In this document: positions 1 to 7,116 of the stretch, piece by piece
Position numbering within the stretch: the stretch's first letter is position 1
How the letters are laid out: each line of letters starts with the position of its first letter
From: Dysgonamonadaceae bacterium
Lineage (GTDB): Bacteria; Bacteroidota; Bacteroidia; Bacteroidales; Azobacteroidaceae
Direction: 5' to 3'
Assembly: GCA_031263685.1 (NCBI GenBank)
Contig: JAISFI010000208.1
Location: 1-38,371, forward strand
DNA length: 38,371 bases
Notes under the pieces: model-generated
What the model saw: the letters and a program-made list of their open reading frames with translations, nothing else
Database searches by the model: none
Told to the model about the DNA's origin: nothing
Translations under genes and position numbers: made by a program

Positions 1-158
1 AGCGGTTTCGACGGGTCTTCGTAGATGTCTTTGACGCCGTTTTTGTTGAAGTCGATCCAGGTGTTTTTGTAGATTCCCTGTGTCGATTGGCCGACGGTCA
101 TCGTGGCTGCCAGGCAGCAGGATGAGATGCTTAAAAGGATACGTTTTGTTCGGTTCAT
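1..158 (-). CDS. GH3 glycoside hydrolase, N-terminal part (cut by window edge)
   Basis: Reading the minus strand from an ATG at 156-158 gives 52 codons, open to the window edge, so only the N-terminus is present. It begins with a signal peptide (MNRTKRILLS, then a hydrophobic stretch ending near TVGQS) and continues with TWIDFNKNGVKDIYEDPS. That phrase is the usual opening of secreted Bacteroidota GH3 beta-glucosidases/exo-hydrolases, just before the (beta/alpha)8 domain. GH3 enzymes release single sugars, often glucose or xylose, from non-reducing ends, usually in the periplasm. The gene points left like the HTCS-GH78-GH5-esterase series and may belong to the same locus, with the efflux and Abi genes lying between. 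The specificity cannot be read from 52 residues. The six-frame track does not list this ORF because it has no stop in the window. Confidence 0.75.
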   Translation of the reverse strand, partial: MNRTKRILLSISSCCLAATMTVGQSTQGIYKNTWIDFNKNGVKDIYEDPSKP

Positions 159-473
159 CTATATATTATTAGTTATTGTCAATTTATGCTGTTTCGTGCT
201 CGGTGCGGTTTGCGCTCGGCGCAATGTCCATGCCATGGCCGTCAGGTTAAGGGTTGTGGCGAGGATGCCATACCGGGCAGGGTGGCGTGGGTGTTGATTC
301 CCGATTCTCGATTCAATTGTAGAACTTATCATTTTTTTGACTGTTTTTTATTTTCTATCTGTTTTTGCCCTTCAAAGGAACGGCTATTTTTGCAAATAAA
401 ATAGAAGAATATTACCTTTATATGTAAGGATATTGCAAGATTTGCCGTTTTGGAGGGATTTTTACTATTCGAT

Positions 474-594
474 AGCCCGAAGGGCTTGATTTTCATAACC
501 GCGGGTTATCGACCCGCGGATCAACAGTCTCCCCTGCGATGCTGCCTGAAAGGCAGGATGTCGAGTACAGACAGTAGTCCTGCCTTTCAGGCAG
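474..594. repeat. Cluster of four short perfect hairpins
   Basis: Four hairpins lie within 121 bases: AGCCC/GGGCT (474-486), CCGCGGGT/ACCCGCGG (499-519), CTGCCT/AGGCAG (542-556) and CTGCCT/AGGCAG (580-594). The last two, with flanks, form a perfect 17-bp inverted pair (542-558 against 578-594). None is followed by a convincing T-tract in the direction of a neighbouring gene. Dense GC-rich palindromes of this style are common intergenic repeats in uncultured Bacteroidota, and a mobile or repeat-derived origin is likely. The rest of 159-743 holds no gene I can support. GCTCGGTGCG and GCGCTCGGCG motifs at about 200-222 resemble elements near 8310 and 16531. Confidence 0.6.
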
Positions 595-599
595 TCGCT

Positions 600-722
600 C
601 AGAAGAATGCGCGAGATCCTGCCCTCGCCGTAACCTCTTTCCATGTGTAACCGGAGGATTTCCTCCAAATACAACTCCTGTTTTCTTGTCTTTTTTTCAT
701 CTTTGACTCTTTTGTGAGTCAA
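600..722 (-). pseudogene. Possible truncated transposase/HTH fragment
   Basis: The minus-strand ORF 465-722 has a lysine-rich start followed by LYLEEILRLHMERGYGEGRI and SRIL. This resembles the first helix-turn-helix of transposase-like proteins in Bacteroidota (a helix, then a 'gyg..risril' recognition helix). The reading frame then runs straight into the hairpin cluster at 474-594 and loses any protein-like character. The only start is TTG at 720-722, beside a GACTC/GAGTC hairpin. I read it as a decayed insertion-sequence end rather than a working gene. It could also be a chance ORF. Confidence 0.3.
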
Positions 723-743
723 CTTTTTTCAAGGTAAGACATA

Positions 744-2351
744 TTAGTTATTCCTTATTGTTTTATCCATTTTCAATTGATGCTTTACAAATCTGCGTAT
801 CTTTCGGAAAGGAGGATGTATAGCAGACTTTGCATTGATCGAGCTTTCCTTTATCATAAATAGAAGTACACAAAACAATCCAATTAGAGCCAACCAACCA
901 TATATTTCTTTCATAGATACCATTATTGATTGTGTCTGTAAAATTCCATACAAATTATTAGTTGGTATGTTGGATGCTGATGTGTTAACATTATCCCATT
1001 CTAAAGATAGTAATATGCTATTTTTCTTAATCAATACTTTAAGAATACGAGTCAACAAGGCCGTACCTAAAACTCCACTAATGATAACACTAAAAAATGC
1101 TTGTATAGAAAGAGCCTGTGGAAAGTAATGAAAAGGGACACGAGCAAATAGACGAGTAAGTACTGTTAAAAAACAAATCCCAATAATTACATAGCCGAAA
1201 CCACGTAAAAAAATGGGCAGTAACAATGACAATTTACTCTGATCATAATCAATGGTAAAATAAAATATCATCAAGGAAAGAACAATTGTCGAAAAACCAA
1301 TTACAGTCAATCTTTTATAACTCCATTTACGTTTGGCAAAAGTAATGTATGTAAATAAACAGGCTGTAATAATCCCCAACAATACGATCCAATTGAGAGA
1401 GATTGTGTTTAATGAATCGTAGCCAAGTATTGATTCTACATAAATATGCTCTAAAAGATGAGATGGAGCCAAAAGAAAATTTATAACAAGGTATAAGGAT
1501 ATTGTTATATATACTTCCTTAAGTGTCCATATTTTATTGCTGAGATAGGGATGGCGAATAAAACTTGCCCGCCACACATTGAGAATCAACATGACAATAG
1601 TAGCAACAGCAGCCATCCTTATATACACAGACTGGAACCAATCGTAATGATCTCCGTAAAGACAGATAAAGGTTATACACAAAACAATTAAGCCCCAAAG
1701 CAAGCCTCCCAGCCAGTCGATTCCATAAAGAGGGAGCTTTTTCATGGATCGATAGTTGCGAAATAATATATGTGTAAGTAATATAACAAATCCCAATGAT
1801 GCGATAACTAACAAATGCATATATTCCCATTTGGCAAGGAAAGACATATAGATTGTAGCTAATCCTGATAATTGCATACTGCTTTGTACCAATAGATATA
1901 TAAAACAAAAGAACACCGACATATCCCGTTTAGGAGTAAGCCATAATTGTATTGTAGAATTGCATTCGAAGGTTGCCCACATCCGGAAAATACCTGCAAT
2001 AAAAGATACTGTAACCAACATAGGTACACTTGTTGTATACATAGAGATCAGATTGCTTATAATCAGAACAGTAGCGCAAGTTATTAATATTGTCCGGGAA
2101 CAGAAACGGAATTTCAGCCGAAACATAATGGTAAAAGTCAGAGCCATCCCTACCATCGAGGCATAACCCGCCATCATAATATCTTCCTGCATCAATGCCA
2201 AAGAGCCAACCATCTCACTGACAGCCGCCAAATATATTCCTCCGGATGACAATTGGATGATAATAACAAAAAATAAGACAATCCAAGGTTTCAACTTCTC
2301 TGGGACAAAGTCTCGGATAGCAGGGATAGAAAAAGAATTGCTATGATGCAT
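744..2351 (-). CDS. MFS drug exporter, DHA2/EmrB-type, 14 TM
   Basis: A 535-residue, very hydrophobic protein with about 14 predicted membrane segments, which is the size and layout of DHA2-family (EmrB-like) proton-driven exporters of the inner membrane. It ends in a basic cytoplasmic tail (FRKIRRFVKHQLK). It is the last gene of a three-gene operon: its ATG at 2349-2351 lies 3 nt after the stop of the EmrA-like adaptor gene, so the two are almost certainly translationally coupled. With the adaptor and the TolC-like channel it should form a tripartite pump moving a toxic compound from the cytoplasm or inner membrane to the outside. The substrate is unknown. Base composition is clearly AT-richer than the glycosidase genes downstream, hinting at separate ancestry. 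Confidence 0.85.
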   Translation of the reverse strand: MHHSNSFSIPAIRDFVPEKLKPWIVLFFVIIIQLSSGGIYLAAVSEMVGSLALMQEDIMMAGYASMVGMALTFTIMFRLKFRFCSRTILITCATVLIISNLISMYTTSVPMLVTVSFIAGIFRMWATFECNSTIQLWLTPKRDMSVFFCFIYLLVQSSMQLSGLATIYMSFLAKWEYMHLLVIASLGFVILLTHILFRNYRSMKKLPLYGIDWLGGLLWGLIVLCITFICLYGDHYDWFQSVYIRMAAVATIVMLILNVWRASFIRHPYLSNKIWTLKEVYITISLYLVINFLLAPSHLLEHIYVESILGYDSLNTISLNWIVLLGIITACLFTYITFAKRKWSYKRLTVIGFSTIVLSLMIFYFTIDYDQSKLSLLLPIFLRGFGYVIIGICFLTVLTRLFARVPFHYFPQALSIQAFFSVIISGVLGTALLTRILKVLIKKNSILLSLEWDNVNTSASNIPTNNLYGILQTQSIMVSMKEIYGWLALIGLFCVLLFMIKESSINAKSAIHPPFRKIRRFVKHQLKMDKTIRNN

Positions 2352-2354
2352 ATA

Positions 2355-3389
2355 TCAATAATTTACAATACATTCTGCATTCATACCTGCACGCAAACGT
2401 TTCGCATCCTCACTACTATTATCTTCAGACAATTCGATGTGTATAGGAATCCGTTGTTCCACCTTCACAAAATTACCCGCAGAATTATCCTGAGAGATAA
2501 GAGAGAAGCTTGAACCTGTTGCTTTGGAAATGGCTCTCACCTTTCCTTTAAATATTACACCGGGGATAGCATCTACTTCTATCTCTACATTTTGTCCTTC
2601 TTTAATGTTTGCAGTCTGTGTTTCTTTATAATTAGCTATTATCCATTTATCATTCTCATCAACTATATCTACGATCGTTTGTCCCGGTTGAATCAGCTGT
2701 CCCTCCTGAATATTTTTTCGTCCGGTTGTTCCATCACAAGGAGCTATAATGACAGTATACGACAGATTTAATTTAGCCAACTTCAATGCAGCTTCAGCCA
2801 ACTTTATTCCAGCATCGGTTTGCCCCAAGCGTTGGGTTTGTTCCTGTTTGGCAAGGCTTGTTGATTGCTTTTGGTGTAGCAATACTTCGTATCGAGCCTT
2901 CGATGCTTCATAATTGGTTTTAATGGCATCATATTGTTGTTTGGTAACAGCATCTTGTACTAACAGATTTTCGTATCGTTTATGCTCACGTTCAGCATTA
3001 TCCATACGCACTCTTGCCTCCTTTATAGCTGCATCAGAGACCATTATATTGTTTTGGATTGTAGAAATACTACTAACCATCGCTTTATTTCCCGACAAGG
3101 CATTTTGATAATCGGCTTCAGCTTGAGCCAAACGAAAACGTAATTCGGTATCTTCGATAATGGCCAAGGTATCCCCTTTTTTTACCGATTGATATTCTTC
3201 AAAATATATTTCCGACACAAATCCTTGTACACGAGAATTGACAGGAACAATCAATTGCTTGACTTGTGCATTATCTGTAAATTCCACTTTGCCTAAATGG
3301 ACGAAATGCGAGCATACCCATGTAATTCCTAATACGATTAATGTTCCTACAACTATATTATAAATCAGTTTTTTAGTTTTATTTTTCAT
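2355..3389 (-). CDS. HlyD/EmrA-family membrane fusion protein
   Basis: A 344-residue periplasmic adaptor. One N-terminal membrane anchor (about residues 8-28) is followed by a split lipoyl-like domain (GFVSEIYFEEYQSVKKGDTL, and IIAPCDGTTGRKNIQEGQL after the hairpin). Between the halves lies a long alpha-helical coiled-coil hairpin of about residues 75-205, rich in Q, A and E. A C-terminal beta-barrel containing KVEQRIPIHIEL closes the fold, the pattern of EmrA/HlyD_D23 adaptors. It bridges the EmrB-like pump and the outer-membrane channel encoded on either side. Spacing is tight: 22 nt after the TolC-like gene and 3 nt before the exporter gene. The start at 3389 gives the anchor immediately, as expected. 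Confidence 0.88.
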   Translation of the reverse strand: MKNKTKKLIYNIVVGTLIVLGITWVCSHFVHLGKVEFTDNAQVKQLIVPVNSRVQGFVSEIYFEEYQSVKKGDTLAIIEDTELRFRLAQAEADYQNALSGNKAMVSSISTIQNNIMVSDAAIKEARVRMDNAEREHKRYENLLVQDAVTKQQYDAIKTNYEASKARYEVLLHQKQSTSLAKQEQTQRLGQTDAGIKLAEAALKLAKLNLSYTVIIAPCDGTTGRKNIQEGQLIQPGQTIVDIVDENDKWIIANYKETQTANIKEGQNVEIEVDAIPGVIFKGKVRAISKATGSSFSLISQDNSAGNFVKVEQRIPIHIELSEDNSSEDAKRLRAGMNAECIVNY

Positions 3390-3411
3390 CTTGTTTTATT
3401 ATTTATTTCTT

Positions 3412-4725
3412 TTATAAATCTCCTGTTGCCTTCTTCAATTTGTAATAATTGAATAATATATTGATTCTCGCATTTGCTAATTGCAGTTCTGCACTCAGTT
3501 TCGAGTTGCTGGCATCCAACATATCTGTTATCAATACTAAATCATTTAAGTAACGATTATTTACAGTACTGTAATTCTGTGTTGCCAACTCAAGGCTTTT
3601 TATTTGAGTGTCATATATGGTAAAAGATTCTACAAAATGCACATGGGCAGCTTTAACCTCTGTTTGTACATTTTCTTTTAGTAATAATTCGTTTTCTATT
3701 GCTCTCTGTGTCGAAAATTTTGCTTGTTTTACTTTTTTACCAGATTTATAAATGGACGCTACATTGAATTTCACGGATACACCTACATACCAATAATTGA
3801 AATTTTTATTAATGGGGGGGACTTCTATTGTTATTGGTCCATCGAAATGATTTGCCGCAAATAGAGCTACGGAGGGCAGACGTTCCGATTTTATCAAAGC
3901 CTCATTTTTTTTCGATTGTTCTATCCCAAGCCGGGCTTGTTGTAGTGAAGGTAGGCTGTTTTGTGCAAGATGTTGCCTTTCTGAACTGTTTTGAATTGAG
4001 GGCAATTGTTCTGTCAGACTTTTGTCTATCTCTATTATTGTTTCTTTTGGCAACTGCAAAATGGTAACAAGTTGGTTATTGATTATTGTGATATGGTTTT
4101 CTGCCTGAAGCAGAGCCAATTCTAATGATTTTAGTTGCAACTCGTAACGGGTAATATCGTTTTTTATAGCTAGTCCTTCATTCTGTTTGGCTTTTATATC
4201 TGACAATAGCTTTTCGGTCTGATCTATGTTTTTAAGATAGACCTCTTTTTGATTGTATAGTTTATATATTTCTAAATAATTGCCAACTAATATGAAGCGT
4301 ATATCTTGCCTTATCTTTTCTTTATCCAATCGGGCTGATTGATGTTGTAATTTTGCAATTTCGATACTGCTCGATATTGCTCCTCCTGCATAAACAACCT
4401 GTGAGGCTTCTAACGCAAAATTATTACCCCAATGCGGCATTGGGGCTTTTTGTCCATTCGAAAAATCACGATCGGCAATCCATCCATTTCCAAGAAAACT
4501 ACCGGATAATGAAGCATCAATAGATGGTAATTTTGCATTTTGTGCCACTTTGACGGCTTGCTCGGCTTCTTTTTCGGCAATATCAAAAATCTGTATGCTA
4601 CGGCTGTTCGATTCTGCCAGTATAAACATATCTTCGATGCTCATTTTCCGAGTTTGTACATCTTGTCCCCAGAGTATAACAGGGCTAATCGCCAAGAAAG
4701 CGACTATAAGAATTTTTTTTATCAT
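3412..4725 (-). CDS. TolC-family outer-membrane efflux protein
   Basis: A 437-residue outer-membrane factor. A signal peptide (MIKKILIVAFLAISPVILWG, then QD) leads into two OEP-type repeats of long amphipathic helices, for example AEQAVKVAQNAKLPSIDASL and the C-terminal ATQNYSTVNNRYLNDLVLI segment typical of the family. It is the first gene of the efflux operon (TolC-EmrA-EmrB order) and forms the trimeric exit duct for the pump. The ATG at 4723-4725 follows a purine-rich stretch. The 145-nt region shared with the divergent AraC-type gene probably holds the operon promoter and the operator. The best minus-strand -7 candidate there, GACCTTTG near 4770, is one base off consensus. Confidence 0.88.
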   Translation of the reverse strand: MIKKILIVAFLAISPVILWGQDVQTRKMSIEDMFILAESNSRSIQIFDIAEKEAEQAVKVAQNAKLPSIDASLSGSFLGNGWIADRDFSNGQKAPMPHWGNNFALEASQVVYAGGAISSSIEIAKLQHQSARLDKEKIRQDIRFILVGNYLEIYKLYNQKEVYLKNIDQTEKLLSDIKAKQNEGLAIKNDITRYELQLKSLELALLQAENHITIINNQLVTILQLPKETIIEIDKSLTEQLPSIQNSSERQHLAQNSLPSLQQARLGIEQSKKNEALIKSERLPSVALFAANHFDGPITIEVPPINKNFNYWYVGVSVKFNVASIYKSGKKVKQAKFSTQRAIENELLLKENVQTEVKAAHVHFVESFTIYDTQIKSLELATQNYSTVNNRYLNDLVLITDMLDASNSKLSAELQLANARINILFNYYKLKKATGDL

Positions 4726-4819
4726 TTTTACTTGTTAATTAATATATAAACACATTTGAAATGCGGATGCAAAGGTCGTGAAATATGCCTTTTGTGATAG
4801 AATCCCAAAATGCAAAAAA

Positions 4820-4849
4820 TTGGTCTAATTTGAATATTTAGTATCTTTG
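4820..4849 (+). promoter_or_regulatory. Bacteroidota promoter for the AraC-type regulator
   Basis: TATCTTTG (4842-4849) matches the TAnnTTTG -7 box, and TTG at 4820-4822 lies 19 nt upstream, the canonical -33 spacing. The box overlaps the TTG codon (4847) where the ORF track starts this gene. That codon therefore cannot be the translation start, and the ATG at 4871 is chosen. Confidence 0.7.
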
Positions 4850-4870
4850 CACCCTACATTGACAATTGAA

Positions 4871-5770
4871 ATGGAAAATAAAATTTATATAAAAAATCTT
4901 GCTGATTTATTCTCGTGTAATGTAAAAACAGGAGATATAGAAAATAAAATCAAGTGTTTAACTATCGATAGCAAAGTCGTCAATTCGCAGTTTCCGTATC
5001 CAATGTATTTAAATGCTTTTGTTGGTATATTGGTTTTATCGGGAACAGCCAATGCAAATATTAACTATAAAAATTATTTTATTGAAGCTAATATGATTGT
5101 ACTTCTGACAGTATCGCATTTATTTAGTTTCAATAATTGTAGTGCTGATTTTAAATGCAGATGTTTATTTGTAAGTAAAGAGTTTATGGAGGATATGGAT
5201 GCGACAGATATGATTTACAGACGAATAAAGTATGGGGCAAGATTATATAGTCGTCCTGTTTTGAAGATAGAAAGCTCTACCGATGTAGCTTTATTGAACG
5301 AACGAATGATAGCGATTGATAAATCAATAGGGAATACCAATCACCATTTTCATAAAGAGATGATACTAAACAATCTGTTTGCTTTTTATCTTGACCTAAG
5401 TAATGTAATAGAGTCTAAAGCGAACAACAAGGATAATGACACAAACTTGTCTCAATATGAAAATATTATAAAATTATTTATCGAATTATTGGTTGCTAAC
5501 TACCGAAAAGAACATAAGGTTGAGTTTTATGCTTCTAAATTGAATATGACTCCACATTATTTAACATTTATAGTAAAGCGTATAACGGGGCAGACGGTGA
5601 CTGATTTTGTTTTTGAGATGTTATACAGTGAGGCTCGTAATTTGTTGACACATTCTCGATTGTCGATGCAGGAAATCGCTTTGCAACTCAATTTCTCGGA
5701 TCAATCTTCTTTTGGGAAGTTTTTTAAGAGAAAGGCCGGTATTTCTCCATTGGTTTTTAGAGGAAAATGA
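4871..5770 (+). CDS. AraC-family transcriptional regulator of the efflux operon
   Basis: A 299-residue regulator (from the ATG at 4871) with a variable N-terminal sensing region and a C-terminal AraC/XylS DNA-binding domain at about 200-297. Both helix-turn-helix units are visible: EFYASKLNMTPHYLTFIVKR, and IALQLNFSDQSSFGKFFKRK followed by the family signature ending GISPLVFR. It is divergent from the TolC-EmrA-EmrB operon with only 145 nt between, the usual place for a local activator or repressor. It probably tunes the pump in response to a compound bound by the N-terminal half. That ligand is not predictable. The gene shares the AT-rich composition of the efflux genes, so the four genes look like one unit. 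Short hairpins at 5777-5792 (TCCATC/GATGGA) and 5799-5820 (AACTCT/AGAGTT) follow the stop and may help end transcription. Confidence 0.85.
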   Translation: MENKIYIKNLADLFSCNVKTGDIENKIKCLTIDSKVVNSQFPYPMYLNAFVGILVLSGTANANINYKNYFIEANMIVLLTVSHLFSFNNCSADFKCRCLFVSKEFMEDMDATDMIYRRIKYGARLYSRPVLKIESSTDVALLNERMIAIDKSIGNTNHHFHKEMILNNLFAFYLDLSNVIESKANNKDNDTNLSQYENIIKLFIELLVANYRKEHKVEFYASKLNMTPHYLTFIVKRITGQTVTDFVFEMLYSEARNLLTHSRLSMQEIALQLNFSDQSSFGKFFKRKAGISPLVFRGK

Positions 5771-5981
5771 ATTATTTCCATCCAAAGATGGAGTTCCTAA
5801 CTCTACTCGCACAGAGAGTTGAGATAATTTAATAGTTTTAAACTTGATGCAATAAATGCTCTTTCCCAATCTGCAATATATCGCAAAAGATAAGCAGAAA
5901 CAGACTGCAAAATGTTGTCCATTCCTGCTAATTATAACTGTGTTTCAAGGGTATCCTTAGATCTGGCGCGGCTCGTTTTTT

Positions 5982-6012
5982 TTTGCAGATATGAAAAATG
6001 TTTGTATCTTTG
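5982..6012 (+). promoter_or_regulatory. Canonical promoter upstream of the Abi_2 gene
   Basis: TTTG (5982-5985), a 19-nt spacer and TATCTTTG (6005-6012) match the Bacteroidota sigma-ABfr consensus exactly. Transcription should begin near 6016-6019, giving a leader of roughly 55 nt that contains the second 16-bp repeat and its T-tract before the ATG at 6072. Confidence 0.75.
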
Positions 6013-6015
6013 CGC

Positions 6016-6065
6016 CAACAGTAGTCGTTGCCATCCCGTAAGATCTGGCGCGGCTCATTTTTTTT
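6016..6065 (+). ncRNA. Putative short leader RNA/attenuator of the Abi_2 gene
   Basis: This is inferred from the canonical promoter ending at 6012 and the T-run at 6058-6065. A transcript stopping at the T-run would be about 50 nt and would carry the repeated GC-rich 16-mer at its 3' end. Abi_2 (AbiF-like) HEPN genes have been reported to work with an upstream non-coding RNA, so this is the natural place to look. No covariance evidence is available here. Confidence 0.35.
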
Positions 6066-6071
6066 ATATAC

Positions 6072-6995
6072 ATGAACAAACCTGCATACACGATTGCCGA
6101 CCAGATTGCATTGCTCAAACAGCGCGGCATGATTTTCAGAGATGAAACACAAGCCTGCGACCGTCTGCAAAATATCAGCTACTACCGTCTTAAAGGTTAC
6201 TGGTGGGACATGAAAAGCGACAAGACGCTGCATTTGTTTCATCCGGGCGCCTGTTTCGAGGACGTGCTGGATCGTTACGATTTCGACCGCAAACTTCGTC
6301 AGATTCTTTTCGGCGGCATTGAACAGATAGAAATTGCCGTCCGCACCGGTTTGATTTACCATTTGTCCCTTGCCTATGGCGGGTTGTGGTACCTGGATCC
6401 CGAACTGTTTAACCGGGTAACCGTAAACATCAACGGCACAGACAAAACGGTGCATCTTTGGGTATTGAATGAATTGCAAAAGGAATTTGCCCGCAGTCAG
6501 GAGATTTTCATTAAAGACCATCAGCGCCGCTGTCCGGGACAACCTGCCGATGCATGGAAAATGCTGGAAGTCGCCTCCATGGGAACGCTGTCCAAACTTT
6601 ACAAGAACTTGAATACAAACTTGCCGGAACGAAGCATCATCGCCAACAAAATGGGCATCAACTCGCCGCATGTATTTTCCGGATGGCTGGAATCCATTGC
6701 CTATATCCGCAATATTATTGCCCATCATTCCCGGCTGTGGAGCCGTACGATGGTGAAACGTCCCGGCATGCAGTTGAACAATCCGCAGGGCGCGTGGTTC
6801 AGCCAGCCGCTCAGGCAGGGACAGATAGACAAGCCGTTTTCGACCATCTCCTGCATGGTGTATCTGTGCAGTTTCCTGAATCGGCCGCAGGATATGAAAC
6901 GCGAAATCATCGACCTTGTCAATGCTTATCCCCGCGTGCCTGTTTACAGATACGGCTTCTTCAACGGATGGCAAACTGAACCTCTTTGGAAATAA
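6072..6995 (+). CDS. Abi_2 family HEPN protein (AbiD/AbiF-like abortive infection)
   Basis: A 307-residue soluble protein with the hallmarks of Pfam Abi_2: an N-terminal QIALLKQRGM segment, YYRLKGYWW (about 36-44), IEQIEIAVRTGLIYHLSLAYGG in the middle, and RNIIAHHSRLWSR near residues 218-230. RNIIAH is the RxxxxH catalytic motif of HEPN ribonucleases. Family members cause growth arrest or abortive infection on phage attack, probably by cutting RNA, and are held inactive in healthy cells. The gene stands alone between the efflux/AraC block and the carbohydrate cluster. It follows a duplicated repeat and a perfect promoter, and a long palindrome follows it. The ATG at 6072 is the first one after the T-tract and gives the usual family N-terminus. 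The 365-aa antisense ORF (5928-7025) is a shadow. Confidence 0.85.
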   Translation: MNKPAYTIADQIALLKQRGMIFRDETQACDRLQNISYYRLKGYWWDMKSDKTLHLFHPGACFEDVLDRYDFDRKLRQILFGGIEQIEIAVRTGLIYHLSLAYGGLWYLDPELFNRVTVNINGTDKTVHLWVLNELQKEFARSQEIFIKDHQRRCPGQPADAWKMLEVASMGTLSKLYKNLNTNLPERSIIANKMGINSPHVFSGWLESIAYIRNIIAHHSRLWSRTMVKRPGMQLNNPQGAWFSQPLRQGQIDKPFSTISCMVYLCSFLNRPQDMKREIIDLVNAYPRVPVYRYGFFNGWQTEPLWK

Positions 6996-7008
6996 CATAT
7001 TTGCCCGG

Positions 7009-7108
7009 CAGGGCATGAATATCAATAGAAAAATGGTTCAAATCACAACGAAAACCTCATAGAGGTTTCATTAATTTGAACCGTTTTTCCATTGATATGT
7101 AAGCCCTG
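7009..7108. repeat. 100-bp imperfect palindrome with nested hairpin
   Basis: Arms 7009-7043 and 7074-7108 are reverse complements at 30 of 35 positions. The 30-nt centre holds a second perfect hairpin, AAACCTC/GAGGTTT (7052-7068). It lies in the gap between the convergent Abi_2 gene (ends 6995) and the serine hydrolase gene (ends 7117). It could end transcription from both sides or be a MITE-like element. No target-site duplication is obvious. Confidence 0.7.
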
Positions 7109-7116
7109 AAAGGCTA

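Larger units (their letters stand above)
5959..6065 (+). repeat. Direct repeat AGATCTGGCGCGGCTC plus T-tract, two copies
   Basis: The 16-mer AGATCTGGCGCGGCTC occurs at 5959-5974 and at 6041-6056, 82 bp apart, and each copy continues after one base into a run of eight or nine T. The second copy ends 15 nt before the ATG of the Abi_2 gene. The first directly precedes the -33 element of that gene's promoter. A 6-bp stem GCGCCA/TGGCGC joins 6012-6017 to the second copy (6046-6051). The GC-rich-then-T layout resembles a leaky intrinsic terminator ahead of the toxin-like gene. Confidence 0.7.

Noticed and set aside
4847-4870. TTG start of the AraC-type gene in the ORF track
   Set aside because: The codon lies within the TATCTTTG promoter box, so it cannot be in the mRNA from that promoter.
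5928-7025. 365-aa minus-strand ORF opposite the Abi_2 gene
   Set aside because: It lies fully antisense to a recognisable Abi_2 protein and its translation shows no family features, so it is a shadow ORF.
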